The position numbers and the translations under genes were made by a program. From Bernardetia sp. ABR2-2B (GTDB taxonomy: Bacteria; Bacteroidota; Bacteroidia; Cytophagales; Bernardetiaceae): DNA of 64,000 bases. Location of the stretch: the NCBI RefSeq assembly GCF_037126435.1, contig NZ_CP147020.1, positions 4,167,001 through 4,231,000 of the forward strand, written 5' to 3'. The notes under the pieces were generated by a model that saw only the letters and a list, made by a program, of their open reading frames with translations, had not been told where the DNA came from and did not search any database. Shown here piece by piece: positions 9,720-18,134 of this stretch (within the stretch, counting starts at the first letter, position 1; each line of letters begins with the position of its first letter).

Positions 9720-10058
9720 TTATTTTGGTTCACAGTAGATTTCACAACTAACGTTTGTATAAATGATTGGATAACTCATGAAAAATTCTAGTTCAGAATT
9801 AAGCCAACTTTCAATGGCTTTTTGTGTAGCTTCATCCTCATTTCCTTCAAAAAAAAGATTTATTTCATCTTCTACCCAAACTTCATATCCATCAAAGAAA
9901 TAGCTTACTGGTTTGTATAAGTTTTCTTTAACTTTCCTTATTACCAAACCAATTTCTACATCAGAAGTAAAATGTTGTTTTTCTTCATCAAAAACATAAA
10001 CTCCTAGTGTCTTTGTTTTGCTTATAAACTCCTCTAGTTCTTGTTTAGAATGTTTCAT
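9720..10058 (-). CDS. Hypothetical acidic protein
   Basis: About 112 residues if started at the ATG at 10058 (MKHSKQELEEF). An upstream in-frame ATG at 10097 lies inside the preceding DUF819 gene and is less likely, while GGGGGATAG just before 10058 can serve as a ribosome-binding region. The protein is acidic, soluble and of mixed alpha/beta type, with aromatic segments FFDGYEVWVEDEINLFFEG. No recognised domain. The start is 5 bp from the DUF819 stop codon, so it is probably co-transcribed with that gene. Confidence 0.6.
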   Translation of the reverse strand: MKHSKQELEEFISKTKTLGVYVFDEEKQHFTSDVEIGLVIRKVKENLYKPVSYFFDGYEVWVEDEINLFFEGNEDEATQKAIESWLNSELEFFMSYPIIYTNVSCEIYCEPK

Positions 10059-10063
10059 TTTTT

Positions 10064-11461
10064 CTATCCCCCAGCATACACATATTCCATCAACCAAGCT
10101 GCTGCAATCGCTCCATACGTACCGAGCGCATAGCCCAAAACAGCCAATAAAACACCCACAGGCGCAAGTGCTGTACTAAAAGCAGAAGCCACCACAGGAG
10201 CAGAAGCTGCACCCCCAATATTTGCTTGACTTCCAACAGCCACAAAAAAGAAAGGAGCTTTTATAGAATACGCCATTAAAAGTAAAATGCTAACGTGAAC
10301 GAGCATCCAAATAATTCCTAAGAAAAACAGACCCAAATATTGTCCAATTTCAGCTAGATTCATGTGCATTCCAATTGTGGCAACAAGAATATAAATACAA
10401 ACACTACCAATTTTTGATGCACCTGCACCTTCCATCTTACGAAGAGGAGTAAAGGAAAGCAAAACACCTATCGTAGTAGCGAAAACAACTAACCAAAAGA
10501 AACCACTTGTAAGTGAATTAAGTCCAATATCTTTGAGTTGAGTTTCATATTCTTGCATAAAAGGAGTAATATTATCAGCTAAAAAATGCGCTCCTGCTGT
10601 TGCACCAAATCCAATTGCCAAAATTATAAACAAGTCAGTTGTGGAAGGAATACGTGCGTGTTTGGCTTGAAAATCCTCCATTTTTTTCTTTAAAGCTGTA
10701 ATAGAAGAATTATCAGCTCTCAATATTTTATCAATTTTATCACTCATATTTGCACCATACAACAAAAATCCCATCCAAATATTAGCTACCACAACATCAA
10801 TAACTATCATTGCACCAAACAAACTTCCACTTGGTTGATAAATTTCTTTCATCGCTGCCTGATTTGCTCCTCCTCCAATCCAACTTCCTGCAATCGTAGA
10901 AAGACCTCTCCAAATCGCATTATTTCCTGTTCCCGCTACCGTTTCTGGACTTATTGCATGTACAATAAAAAGAGCCACAGCACCCCCAACTACAATTCCG
11001 ACCGTAGCTGTCAAGAACATCACAATCGCACGCCAACCCAAATTCAAAACTCCCTTTAGGTCAATGCTCAAACAAAGTAAAACTAGCGCAACAGGCAGTA
11101 AATAACGAGAGGCCACAAAATAAAGATGAGATTCTTTTATAAATCCTTTATATTCACTTTTCTCAATTCCGTTATCTGAAAAAATCTTTTTTACATCATT
11201 AAAACTAGCACCTTCTGGAATAGAAATATTCATCGAAGTTGCAAAATCCACTACTTTTACATCAAACCATTCGGCTGCAATTAGATGAAAAGGGTAATTT
11301 AATAAGGCAGGAATAAAATAACATAAAAGTAATGCAGGGCAGTAGGTATAAAACTTTTGCCAACCTTTATTTTTACTGTTAGAAGTAGCAAAAATAAAAG
11401 CTAAAACAATAAGCAAAATACCCAAAACGACAGCATCGTTTGTAAAGAGAGGAGCGTTCAT
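10064..11461 (-). CDS. DUF819 family membrane protein
   Basis: 465 residues with around eleven hydrophobic helices and a glycine/alanine-rich pattern. Diagnostic DUF819 (YjcL-like) segments include GSWIGGGANQAAMKEIY (~193-209) and SQANIGGAASAPVVASAF (~413-430), which mirror each other and suggest an inverted-repeat transporter fold. The family is found in inner membranes and its substrate is not established. A cytosolic loop of ~50 charged residues (MSDKIDKILRADNS...) separates the two halves. Probably the first gene of a minus-strand operon with the three small genes downstream. Confidence 0.85.
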   Translation of the reverse strand: MNAPLFTNDAVVLGILLIVLAFIFATSNSKNKGWQKFYTYCPALLLCYFIPALLNYPFHLIAAEWFDVKVVDFATSMNISIPEGASFNDVKKIFSDNGIEKSEYKGFIKESHLYFVASRYLLPVALVLLCLSIDLKGVLNLGWRAIVMFLTATVGIVVGGAVALFIVHAISPETVAGTGNNAIWRGLSTIAGSWIGGGANQAAMKEIYQPSGSLFGAMIVIDVVVANIWMGFLLYGANMSDKIDKILRADNSSITALKKKMEDFQAKHARIPSTTDLFIILAIGFGATAGAHFLADNITPFMQEYETQLKDIGLNSLTSGFFWLVVFATTIGVLLSFTPLRKMEGAGASKIGSVCIYILVATIGMHMNLAEIGQYLGLFFLGIIWMLVHVSILLLMAYSIKAPFFFVAVGSQANIGGAASAPVVASAFSTALAPVGVLLAVLGYALGTYGAIAAAWLMEYVYAGG

Positions 11462-11704
11462 ATATCAGTTATCAGTAAACAGTTATCAGTTACCAGTCGA
11501 ATTACAAATGCGTAATTCTTTTGAAGTAAGATTAAAACCGAATGGATTAGGATTAAATTTAAAACTATTCACAATATAGAATCTGTTTTTTGGGTTTACA
11601 ACTCTTTATCAAAATTTTCATGAAAAAATACTCAAAACAAGTCGTATTGATAAATGTTGTTATGTATAGAATCTCATTTTTTTACAGATAAACAACAAAA
11701 ATTT

Positions 11705-12481
11705 ATGAAAGCAGCATTAATTACTGGCGCATCTAGTGGAATTGGTCTTGAACTAGCTCATGTGATGGCAAAAGAAAAACACAATTTGGTTTTGGTAGCT
11801 CGTAGTATTGACAAACTCAACGAACTTGCTGATGAACTGACACAAAAACATGGAATAAAAGTACAGACTTACAAGGCAGATTTGAGCAATGCTAAGGAAA
11901 TAGAAAATCTTTATCAACAAACTCAAGATGATGATATTGAAATTAGTTATTTGATAAACAATGCAGGTTTTGGAGAATATGGAAATTTTATAGAAAACGA
12001 TTGGGAAAAACTCAATAATATGATGCAACTCAATATGGTTTCGCTTGTTCATCTAACAAGTTTGTTTTCAAAAGACATGGTTAGTTCAAGTTTTGGTAAA
12101 ATTATGAATGTTGCTTCGACGGCTTCTTTTCAGCCTTTACCTTATTTTGCTGTTTATGCTGCTACAAAATCATTTGTACTTTCTTTTTCAGAAGCGATTG
12201 CGAGTGAACTAAAAGACCAAGGAATCACAGTAACAGCACTCTGCCCTGGACTCACAGGAACTGGTTTTGTAGAAGCTGCAAATATGGAAGACACAAAGTT
12301 TTTGGATAAAGCAAAATCTGGAATGGCAACACCTGAAGAAGTGGCTGAATATGGTTATGAAGCTATGATGAAAGGAAAAACGGTAGCTGTACACGGAACA
12401 ATTAATTCTATAATGGCAAATTCTTCACGATTTTTGCCTAGAGATTTAGTTACTACAATAGCTAAAAAAGTCCAAGAGTAA
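11705..12481 (+). CDS. SDR family NAD(P)-dependent oxidoreductase
   Basis: 258 residues from the ATG at 11705. An upstream in-frame ATG at 11654 would add 17 residues (MLLCIESHFFTDKQQKF) ahead of the Rossmann strand and is unlikely. Classical short-chain dehydrogenase: cofactor motif TGASSGIG (~7-14), NNAG (~87-90), catalytic Ser in the VASTASF segment (~140) and YAATK giving Tyr/Lys (~153-157). The sequence resembles DltE/YqjQ-type acyl or keto reductases; the substrate cannot be read from sequence. The next gene starts 14 bp downstream on the same strand. Confidence 0.88.
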   Translation: MKAALITGASSGIGLELAHVMAKEKHNLVLVARSIDKLNELADELTQKHGIKVQTYKADLSNAKEIENLYQQTQDDDIEISYLINNAGFGEYGNFIENDWEKLNNMMQLNMVSLVHLTSLFSKDMVSSSFGKIMNVASTASFQPLPYFAVYAATKSFVLSFSEAIASELKDQGITVTALCPGLTGTGFVEAANMEDTKFLDKAKSGMATPEEVAEYGYEAMMKGKTVAVHGTINSIMANSSRFLPRDLVTTIAKKVQE

Positions 12482-12495
12482 ATAAATTTGGAAGT

Positions 12496-14124
12496 ATGAA
12501 TTTAGATTTTAGAAATAAAATACAAATTAAATTATACAGAATAGGAGTAATTTTGATTTTTTCAGTTGCTCCTTTTTTTTGTATAGAAAGTTTGGCTCAT
12601 AAACTGCCGTTGAGGTATGAACCGTCAACGAGGTTAAATGATTATATTTCCTTAGAAGAAACTCAAAAACTTTATAATAATATTTTTGATTTAGAATTTA
12701 ATGATAATAAAATAAGTAATGATAAAATCAAAACACCTCTACATTTGGTAGTTGAAGATTTTAGAGATATGCTTTTTATTCTTTTGACGGAAGACAAAGA
12801 AACCTATCATCAATTAGAACAGAATGAAGAAGTAAGACTTGAAGAGTTAGAGAAATTTAAAGACAAAAAAAATAATTATTATAAAGAGTACAAATGGGCA
12901 AAAGCTGAAATAAAATTACACCATGCAATAATAAAACTTTCTTTTGATGAAAAATGGTCTTCTGCGTGGCGAGTTCGTCAAGCATATAAACTACTTTTAG
13001 AAAATGAAGAAGAATTTCCGAATTTTATAAAGCAAAAGAAATCATTGGCACTTCTTCAAATCGTTTTGGCAAGTGTTCCTCAAAAGTACCAATGGGCATT
13101 GGACTTGATTGGAATGGACGCAGACTTAGAAAATGGAATTAAGAATCTTCAAAAAGCTACTACTCAAACTCATTTTTTTCAAAAAGAAGCATTGTTGTGG
13201 CAGTCTTTACTTCAAACCTATTTGAATGAACATATAATTGAAAATACTGAATCTTCAAAAGAAATAGTTCAGAGTTTAATCAAAAAATATCCTTCACAAA
13301 AATTAGTTTTATTAGTTTCTACTTTAGTTTTGATGAAAAATGAATCGCACAAAACAGCACTTTTAGCGTGGCAAGATTATGCTAAAACATATCAAAATAA
13401 TAAGCTAGTTTTTGAGAAAAAAGAACATGTTAGCTTAGAATATCTTTTGGCAGAACTCTATTTTTATTCAGAGCAACCTAAAAAAGCAAAATTTCATTTC
13501 CTTAATTTTATAAATAAAAATAAATTAAATCAAAGCCGAAATTTTATAAAGAATAGTTATTTCAAGTTATTTTTGATAGAATGGTTTGAAAGTTCAGATA
13601 TAAACATAAAAAATAAGTATTTCGATTCTACTTTGAATAATGGAATTTCGAAAACGGTAGTAGATAAAAATGCTAGAACGTTTGTCGAATCTGTAAGAGA
13701 ATCAAATCAATTGCCTAACAAAATACTATATCAAGCAAGGGTTTTGACAGATGGAGGGAATTATAGAAAAGCTTTAGAAATTTTTTATCAAATTACAGAC
13801 TCAGAACTTCAAGAGTGGGAAAAAGAAAAGCAGTTTGAATCTATTTTAGAATATAAATACAGAAGAGCAAGAATTTTACAAAAAATGCTTCAAACAAATG
13901 AAGCTGTTTCTCTTTTTAAAGAAGTAATTGAATATTCGACACTTCATAACCAAAATGAGATTCATTATTTTGCAGCCAATTCAGCCTTAAAACTTGGCTT
14001 CATTTATAAAAAATCAAATAAAAAATTAGCTAAAAAATATTTTGAAATGGCAATTAGTTTTGAAGATCATCAATATGAAGAAAGCATTACCCAAAAAGCA
14101 AAACTGGCTTTAAAAAAGTTATGA
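12496..14124 (+). CDS. Secreted or periplasmic TPR-like protein of unknown function
   Basis: 542 residues. A hydrophobic segment after a basic start (RIGVILIFSVAPFFCIESLAH, within residues 15-36) reads as a signal peptide. The rest is all-alpha, with helical pairs typical of degenerate tetratricopeptide repeats: YLLAELYFYSEQPKKAKFHF (~314-333), GGNYRKALEIFYQI and AANSALKLGFIYKKSNKKLA near the C-terminus. Such proteins are common and unnamed in Cytophagales. It is probably co-transcribed with the SDR gene just upstream. Confidence 0.7.
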   Translation: MNLDFRNKIQIKLYRIGVILIFSVAPFFCIESLAHKLPLRYEPSTRLNDYISLEETQKLYNNIFDLEFNDNKISNDKIKTPLHLVVEDFRDMLFILLTEDKETYHQLEQNEEVRLEELEKFKDKKNNYYKEYKWAKAEIKLHHAIIKLSFDEKWSSAWRVRQAYKLLLENEEEFPNFIKQKKSLALLQIVLASVPQKYQWALDLIGMDADLENGIKNLQKATTQTHFFQKEALLWQSLLQTYLNEHIIENTESSKEIVQSLIKKYPSQKLVLLVSTLVLMKNESHKTALLAWQDYAKTYQNNKLVFEKKEHVSLEYLLAELYFYSEQPKKAKFHFLNFINKNKLNQSRNFIKNSYFKLFLIEWFESSDINIKNKYFDSTLNNGISKTVVDKNARTFVESVRESNQLPNKILYQARVLTDGGNYRKALEIFYQITDSELQEWEKEKQFESILEYKYRRARILQKMLQTNEAVSLFKEVIEYSTLHNQNEIHYFAANSALKLGFIYKKSNKKLAKKYFEMAISFEDHQYEESITQKAKLALKKL

Positions 14125-14163
14125 GTTAATTGATATTACACAGTAACAAATTTTTTACATAAA

Positions 14164-14240
14164 AATGAAACCCACGATTTTAATCGTGGAAAAACAGTCA
14201 TAATGTTTTGTTTCCCATAACTTCAGTTACGAGTTTCATT
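14164..14240. repeat. Palindromic intergenic repeat with AATGAAAC/GTTTCATT ends
   Basis: A 77-bp element bounded by 8-bp inverted ends (14164-14171 and 14233-14240). It contains the hairpin CACGATT-TT-AATCGTG. The ends and inner motif recur in the 48555-48657 repeat, and the inner hairpin recurs near 43524, so this is a dispersed family. Confidence 0.6.
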
Positions 14241-14316
14241 CTTGATACTTTAATCAATTTCTATCCCTAACTTACAACTTGAGGTCAATTAATACAGAAA
14301 AAAATCAACCTTTATT

Positions 14317-14814
14317 ATGAAATCATTTTATCTATTTGTTGTTTCACTTCTATTTTCTTTTGTTGGTTTTTCTACTGTTGTAGAAGCTTCTCGTCCTGCT
14401 TCAAATAAAGTTCATTATTCGAAAAGCAAAGATTCAATTATAGCAGAAGCTGAAATAGAGAGCGAAATTAAGAAAAAGGTAGTTTTGATGGATTCAGTTG
14501 CTCTAAAAACAGAAACTCTTCCTCAAAAACCTAAAAAAAGAGGATTAGGAATGATAATCGGAGGTTCTTTTCTACTGCTTTTAGGAATCGTTTTTGGCAT
14601 AGGATTGTTACTCATTTTTTTATTAGGTTTTTCTATTGGTTCAGGATTTTATTTTCGAGATATTTATGCCATCGCTGGAATAATGCTAGGAGGACTTATC
14701 AATTTTGGAGTAGGTATTTATATGATTTCAAGAGGTAGAGCAAGATGGAGAGCTTATAAAAAATACAGAAAAGCAGTTAGAAAAATGAAAAAGAATAATC
14801 ATAATTTGAAATAG
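14317..14814 (+). CDS. Small membrane protein of unknown function
   Basis: 165 residues. The N-terminal hydrophobic stretch (residues 1-24, ending near VVEAS) looks like a signal peptide. Residues ~75-104 and ~112-140 are strongly hydrophobic and glycine-rich (GLGMIIGGSFLLLLGIVFGI), giving two membrane helices. The C-terminus is highly basic (RARWRAYKKYRKAVRKMKK) and probably cytosolic. No family is recognised. It stands alone between repeat elements. Confidence 0.6.
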   Translation: MKSFYLFVVSLLFSFVGFSTVVEASRPASNKVHYSKSKDSIIAEAEIESEIKKKVVLMDSVALKTETLPQKPKKRGLGMIIGGSFLLLLGIVFGIGLLLIFLLGFSIGSGFYFRDIYAIAGIMLGGLINFGVGIYMISRGRARWRAYKKYRKAVRKMKKNNHNLK

Positions 14815-14922
14815 TAATAATATTTAAAATCCTAAGTGTTTTCAAGAGCCTTATGGTAGGGTGTTTAGAATTTCAAAATTCCTTCGTTCAATTTTCTAAA
14901 AAACTTATAAGAATAAATTGTA

Positions 14923-15047
14923 TTTTAGCTGCGTAATATGACTGTTTTTGTCCAAAATGGGTTAAATTTCAATATTACGCAGCTACGCAGCTTTTTATAT
15001 ATTTACCCTTATTTTTTCTAAAAATAGAACGCTGTGATGCAGCTAAA
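14923..15047. mobile_element. MITE-like element, AGCTGC family, copy A
   Basis: 125 bp, ending in inverted TTTAGCTGC (from 14924) and GCAGCTAAA (15039-15047). It shares a 24-bp identical core (14972-14995, containing TTACGCAGCTACGCAGC) and an ATTTTTTCTAA block with the element at 50178-50294. No coding sequence. The rest of the 14815-15194 gap holds only A/T-rich sequence and the terminator below. Confidence 0.6.
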
Positions 15048-15123
15048 TTTTATTACAAAAGTTAGTTAAAAAAGAAGCAAATTCTAAATACCCTACCTTT
15101 AAAGTTTCTAGAACTACTAAAAA

Positions 15124-15155
15124 AATCCATTCTTTACAATTGTAGAGAATGGATT
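15124..15155. terminator. Bidirectional terminator downstream of hppA
   Basis: Stem AATCCATTCT (15124-15133) / AGAATGGATT (15146-15155), flanked by an A-run on the left and a T-run on the right, so it can work on both strands. It lies 40 bp past the hppA stop. Confidence 0.7.
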
Positions 15156-15194
15156 TTTTGCTTTTATTTGACTGTAAAAGATGAGGATTTTGTC

Positions 15195-17447
15195 CTACTT
15201 TTTAAAATCAGAAATAAAAATTTCAGTAGTAGTATTTATAGCTAAATCAGAACTATGATTTTTTTCTACTTGAATAATTTTTGGAGTAGGAATTTCATTA
15301 TTCAATTCTACATGGCTTCCTTCATTTACACTTATATGAGGCGCAATAATCAAAGAAACAATAGACATAAGTTTAATCAAAATATTCATTGAAGGACCCG
15401 AAGTATCTTTAAAAGGATCGCCTACTGTATCTCCAGTAACGGCAGCTTTATGAGCATCTGAGCCCTTGTACTGCATCTTTCCATCAATTTCTACTCCTTT
15501 TTCAAAAGATTTTTTAGCATTATCCCATGCACCACCTGCATTAGATTGAAACATTGCCATCAAAACTCCTGACGAAGTAACACCTGCTAAAAGTCCACCC
15601 AAAATCTCGGCAGAACTCACATTTGCAAAAACTCCTTTAAACCCAAAACCTACCAAAATAGGAACAATAATAGCAATTGCACCAGGAAGCATCATCTCAC
15701 GAATGGCAGCCTTTGTAGAAATCTGAACACAACGGTCATAATCAGGCGTTCCTGTTCCATCCATAATCCCTTTAATTTCTTTGAATTGACGACGAACTTC
15801 TTTTACCATTTCCATCGCTGCACGACCTACGGCAGAAATTGCCAAAGCCGAAAATACAAAAGGAATCATTGCGCCCACTAAAAGTCCAGCCAAAACAGGA
15901 GCTTTATAAAGGTCAATGGCACTAATCCCTGAAATACCGACAAAGGCAGCAAAAAGAGCAAGTGAAGTAAGGGCTGCCGAAGCAATGGCAAATCCTTTTC
16001 CAACAGCAGCCGTAGTATTTCCTGCTGCATCTAAAATATCTGTACGCTCACGAACTTCAGGAGGTAAATGGCTCATTTCGGCAATACCACCAGCATTATC
16101 AGCTACGGGGCCAAAAGCATCAACGGCAAGTTGCATTCCTGTTGTTGCCATCATACCAGCTGCAGCCATCGCTACACCATAAAAACCAGCAACTGCATAA
16201 GCACCAACAATTCCAGCTGCCAAAACAAGTGTTGGAAGAGTTGTAGAGTGCATTCCGACAGCCAAACCTGCAATAATATTTGTTGCTCCACCTGTTGCAG
16301 ATTGTTTAATGATTGAGTTTACAGGTCGTTTGCCCATCGAACAAAAATATTCTGTAATATAAGACATGGCTGCACCTACGGCAAGACCAATTGCAATTGC
16401 CCAAAAGACACCCATTGAAGAAAATGAAAACCCTCTAAAACTCATTGTTTCGGGGAGCATCCAAGTTACTAAGAAATAAGAAGCAATTACGGTAAGAAGA
16501 ATTGCAGCCCAGTTTCCAATATTTAGAGCTGTCTGTACGTTTCCACCTTCTTTTACACGAACAAAAGCAGCACCAATAATAGAAAAAATAGCCCCCAAAC
16601 CTGCAATCATCATCGGCAATAAAATTGGAGAAAGTCCATTAAACTCATCAAAAACTTTTATTTCTCTACCCAAAATCATGGCAGCTAAAATAGTGGCTAC
16701 ATACGAACCAAAAAGATCTGCCCCCATTCCTGCTACATCACCTACGTTATCACCTACATTATCTGCAATCGTTGCAGGGTTACGAGGGTCATCTTCTGGG
16801 ATTCCTGCTTCTACTTTTCCTACAAGGTCAGCTCCTACATCGGCAGCTTTTGTGTAAATTCCTCCTCCCACACGAGCAAAAAGAGCAATACTTTCAGCTC
16901 CCAAAGAAAAGCCTGTCAAAACTTCAAGAGCCATTTCCATTTCTAAGCCATTTACTCCTGCACCTACACGCTGCACAAAATACCAGTAAAAAGCAATGAA
17001 AAGAGAACCCACTCCCAAAATAGCCAAACCTGCAACGCCCATTCCCATGACTGCGCCACCTGTGAAAGAAACGTCTAAGGCTTTAGAAAGACTTGTCTTT
17101 GCAGCTTCTGCCGTCCTTACATTTGCTTTTGTAGCGATACGCATTCCAACAAAACCAGCTAAAGCAGAAAAAACAGCACCAATAATAAATGAACCCACAA
17201 TAGCAGGGTGAGAGTTTGCACTTGTCATTCCTAAGAAAAATAAACCCAAACAAGCAATGACTACAAAACCAGCCATTACTTTATATTCAGCTTTTAAGAA
17301 TGACATTGCACCTTCGGCAATATAACGAGCAATTGTGGTCATACGCTCGTCTCCTGCTGGTTGTTTGGAGACCCAAGCCGAACGAATAGCTGTATAAATA
17401 AGTGCAAGAACTCCAAAAAGAGGCACTAAATAAATGATATTTTCCAT
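15195..17447 (-). CDS. hppA: K+-dependent membrane-bound proton-pumping pyrophosphatase
   Basis: 750 residues, ~16 membrane helices. Couples pyrophosphate hydrolysis to cation export across the inner membrane. The substrate-binding block [18 protein letters not shown] (~203-220) and [12 protein letters not shown] (~229-240) are intact. The [10 protein letters not shown] motif has Ala where K+-independent enzymes have Lys, which marks the K+-dependent class. The gate glutamate usual in helix 6 is Gly here (ADLFGSY, G247), while helix 5 carries a Glu (GAESIALF, E185). This matches what I recall of the Flavobacterium-type H+-pumping subgroup, so proton rather than sodium transport is inferred. 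The C-terminal ~40 residues past IIAPHISV are a polar extension. Single gene with its own terminator. Confidence 0.93.
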   Translation of the reverse strand: MENIIYLVPLFGVLALIYTAIRSAWVSKQPAGDERMTTIARYIAEGAMSFLKAEYKVMAGFVVIACLGLFFLGMTSANSHPAIVGSFIIGAVFSALAGFVGMRIATKANVRTAEAAKTSLSKALDVSFTGGAVMGMGVAGLAILGVGSLFIAFYWYFVQRVGAGVNGLEMEMALEVLTGFSLGAESIALFARVGGGIYTKAADVGADLVGKVEAGIPEDDPRNPATIADNVGDNVGDVAGMGADLFGSYVATILAAMILGREIKVFDEFNGLSPILLPMMIAGLGAIFSIIGAAFVRVKEGGNVQTALNIGNWAAILLTVIASYFLVTWMLPETMSFRGFSFSSMGVFWAIAIGLAVGAAMSYITEYFCSMGKRPVNSIIKQSATGGATNIIAGLAVGMHSTTLPTLVLAAGIVGAYAVAGFYGVAMAAAGMMATTGMQLAVDAFGPVADNAGGIAEMSHLPPEVRERTDILDAAGNTTAAVGKGFAIASAALTSLALFAAFVGISGISAIDLYKAPVLAGLLVGAMIPFVFSALAISAVGRAAMEMVKEVRRQFKEIKGIMDGTGTPDYDRCVQISTKAAIREMMLPGAIAIIVPILVGFGFKGVFANVSSAEILGGLLAGVTSSGVLMAMFQSNAGGAWDNAKKSFEKGVEIDGKMQYKGSDAHKAAVTGDTVGDPFKDTSGPSMNILIKLMSIVSLIIAPHISVNEGSHVELNNEIPTPKIIQVEKNHSSDLAINTTTEIFISDFKK

Positions 17448-17592
17448 TAAAGAGGGATAAAATTAAGTTGTAAATTGAATTTGTGTATTAGAATAACAAA
17501 AATTCTTATTTTTTATGAGAAATCAAATAAAAATTTTGTCTTTTTTGTAAATTAAAGAAAATTATATGGATTTATAAAGAGAACTGTATAAA

Positions 17593-17628
17593 AAAAGGCT
17601 TTGTGTCATTTTTGAAACAAAGCCTTTT
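17593..17628 (-). terminator. Perfect 12-bp hairpin with U-run, upstream of hppA
   Basis: Arms AAAAGGCTTTGT (17593-17604) and ACAAAGCCTTTT (17617-17628) form a perfect stem. On the minus strand it is followed by a run of T, so it has intrinsic-terminator form, yet no minus-strand gene lies within 500 bp upstream of it. It could be a leader attenuator of hppA (146 bp before its ATG) or the end of an unannotated RNA. Confidence 0.5.
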
Positions 17629-17651
17629 CTGTGAAATTGATTTCTCTAATA

Positions 17652-17850
17652 GTTAGGAGTTACGCACTCTAAACTCACGTAATATCATAATTCACTAATA
17701 ATCAGTAGTTTGTATTGATTTTTGATAATTTCGTTTAACATAAAAAACTCAAATTTATCAAAAATAGAATTGCAACTATCTGAAAGTCAATGTTTTTAAA
17801 TCTCATATGTTTTTAAATCTCATATGATGTTAAAGTGCGTAATTCCTAAG
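17652..17850. mobile_element. MITE-like element with 16-bp terminal inverted repeats
   Basis: Left end TTAGGAGTTACGCACT (17653-17668) and right end AGTGCGTAATTCCTAA (17834-17849) are inverted repeats matching 15/16. AATA occurs at both flanks (17648-17651 and 17851-17854), a possible 4-bp target duplication. The inside is non-coding and includes a perfect tandem pair of the 17-mer GTTTTTAAATCTCATAT (17792-17825). Confidence 0.6.
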
Positions 17851-17996
17851 AATAATTAGTAATACAATGAAGGCATTACTTTTGCGTTTTAGTGATAAAA
17901 TGTACAATAGGTTTTCTAATCTGTCTAATAAAAATATACTATTTCATCAAAGATGAGGAAGGTCTATTTTACCATACTATTAGACAAAAAAAATGC

Positions 17997-18072
17997 GACC
18001 TCCCTAAATCCCTCCGAGGGAGGGACTTTGAATGGTACTTTCTCCCCTCCTTTGGAGGGGCTGGAGGAGGTC
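17997..18072. repeat. GC-rich palindromic repeat (GACCTCC family)
   Basis: Outer inverted ends GACCTCC (17997-18003) and GGAGGTC (18066-18072) enclose two hairpins, one around CCCTCCGAGGGAGGG and one CCCCTCC-TTT-GGAGGGG (18044-18060). GC content is far above the surrounding DNA. Similar GACCTCC-type palindromes are common in Bacteroidota intergenic regions. Confidence 0.5.
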
Positions 18073-18134
18073 AAAAGGAAAATGTCTAGTAATATGCTAT
18101 TTTACTTATAAATTCTATCTTCATCTTTATCATT

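Noticed and set aside
9362-9745. 127-codon minus-strand frame over the small membrane protein
   Set aside because: Ser/Cys/Asn-rich shadow of the 99-residue frame, which has clear membrane helices and a good start.
17792-17825. Two tandem 17-mers considered as a CRISPR or minisatellite
   Set aside because: Only two units, no spacers and no cas genes; they are an internal part of the MITE-like element.
17892-18089. 65-codon plus-strand frame before the C1 peptidase
   Set aside because: Its second half is the translation of the GACCTCC palindromic repeat (RGRDFEWYFLPSFGG); composition and position argue against a gene.
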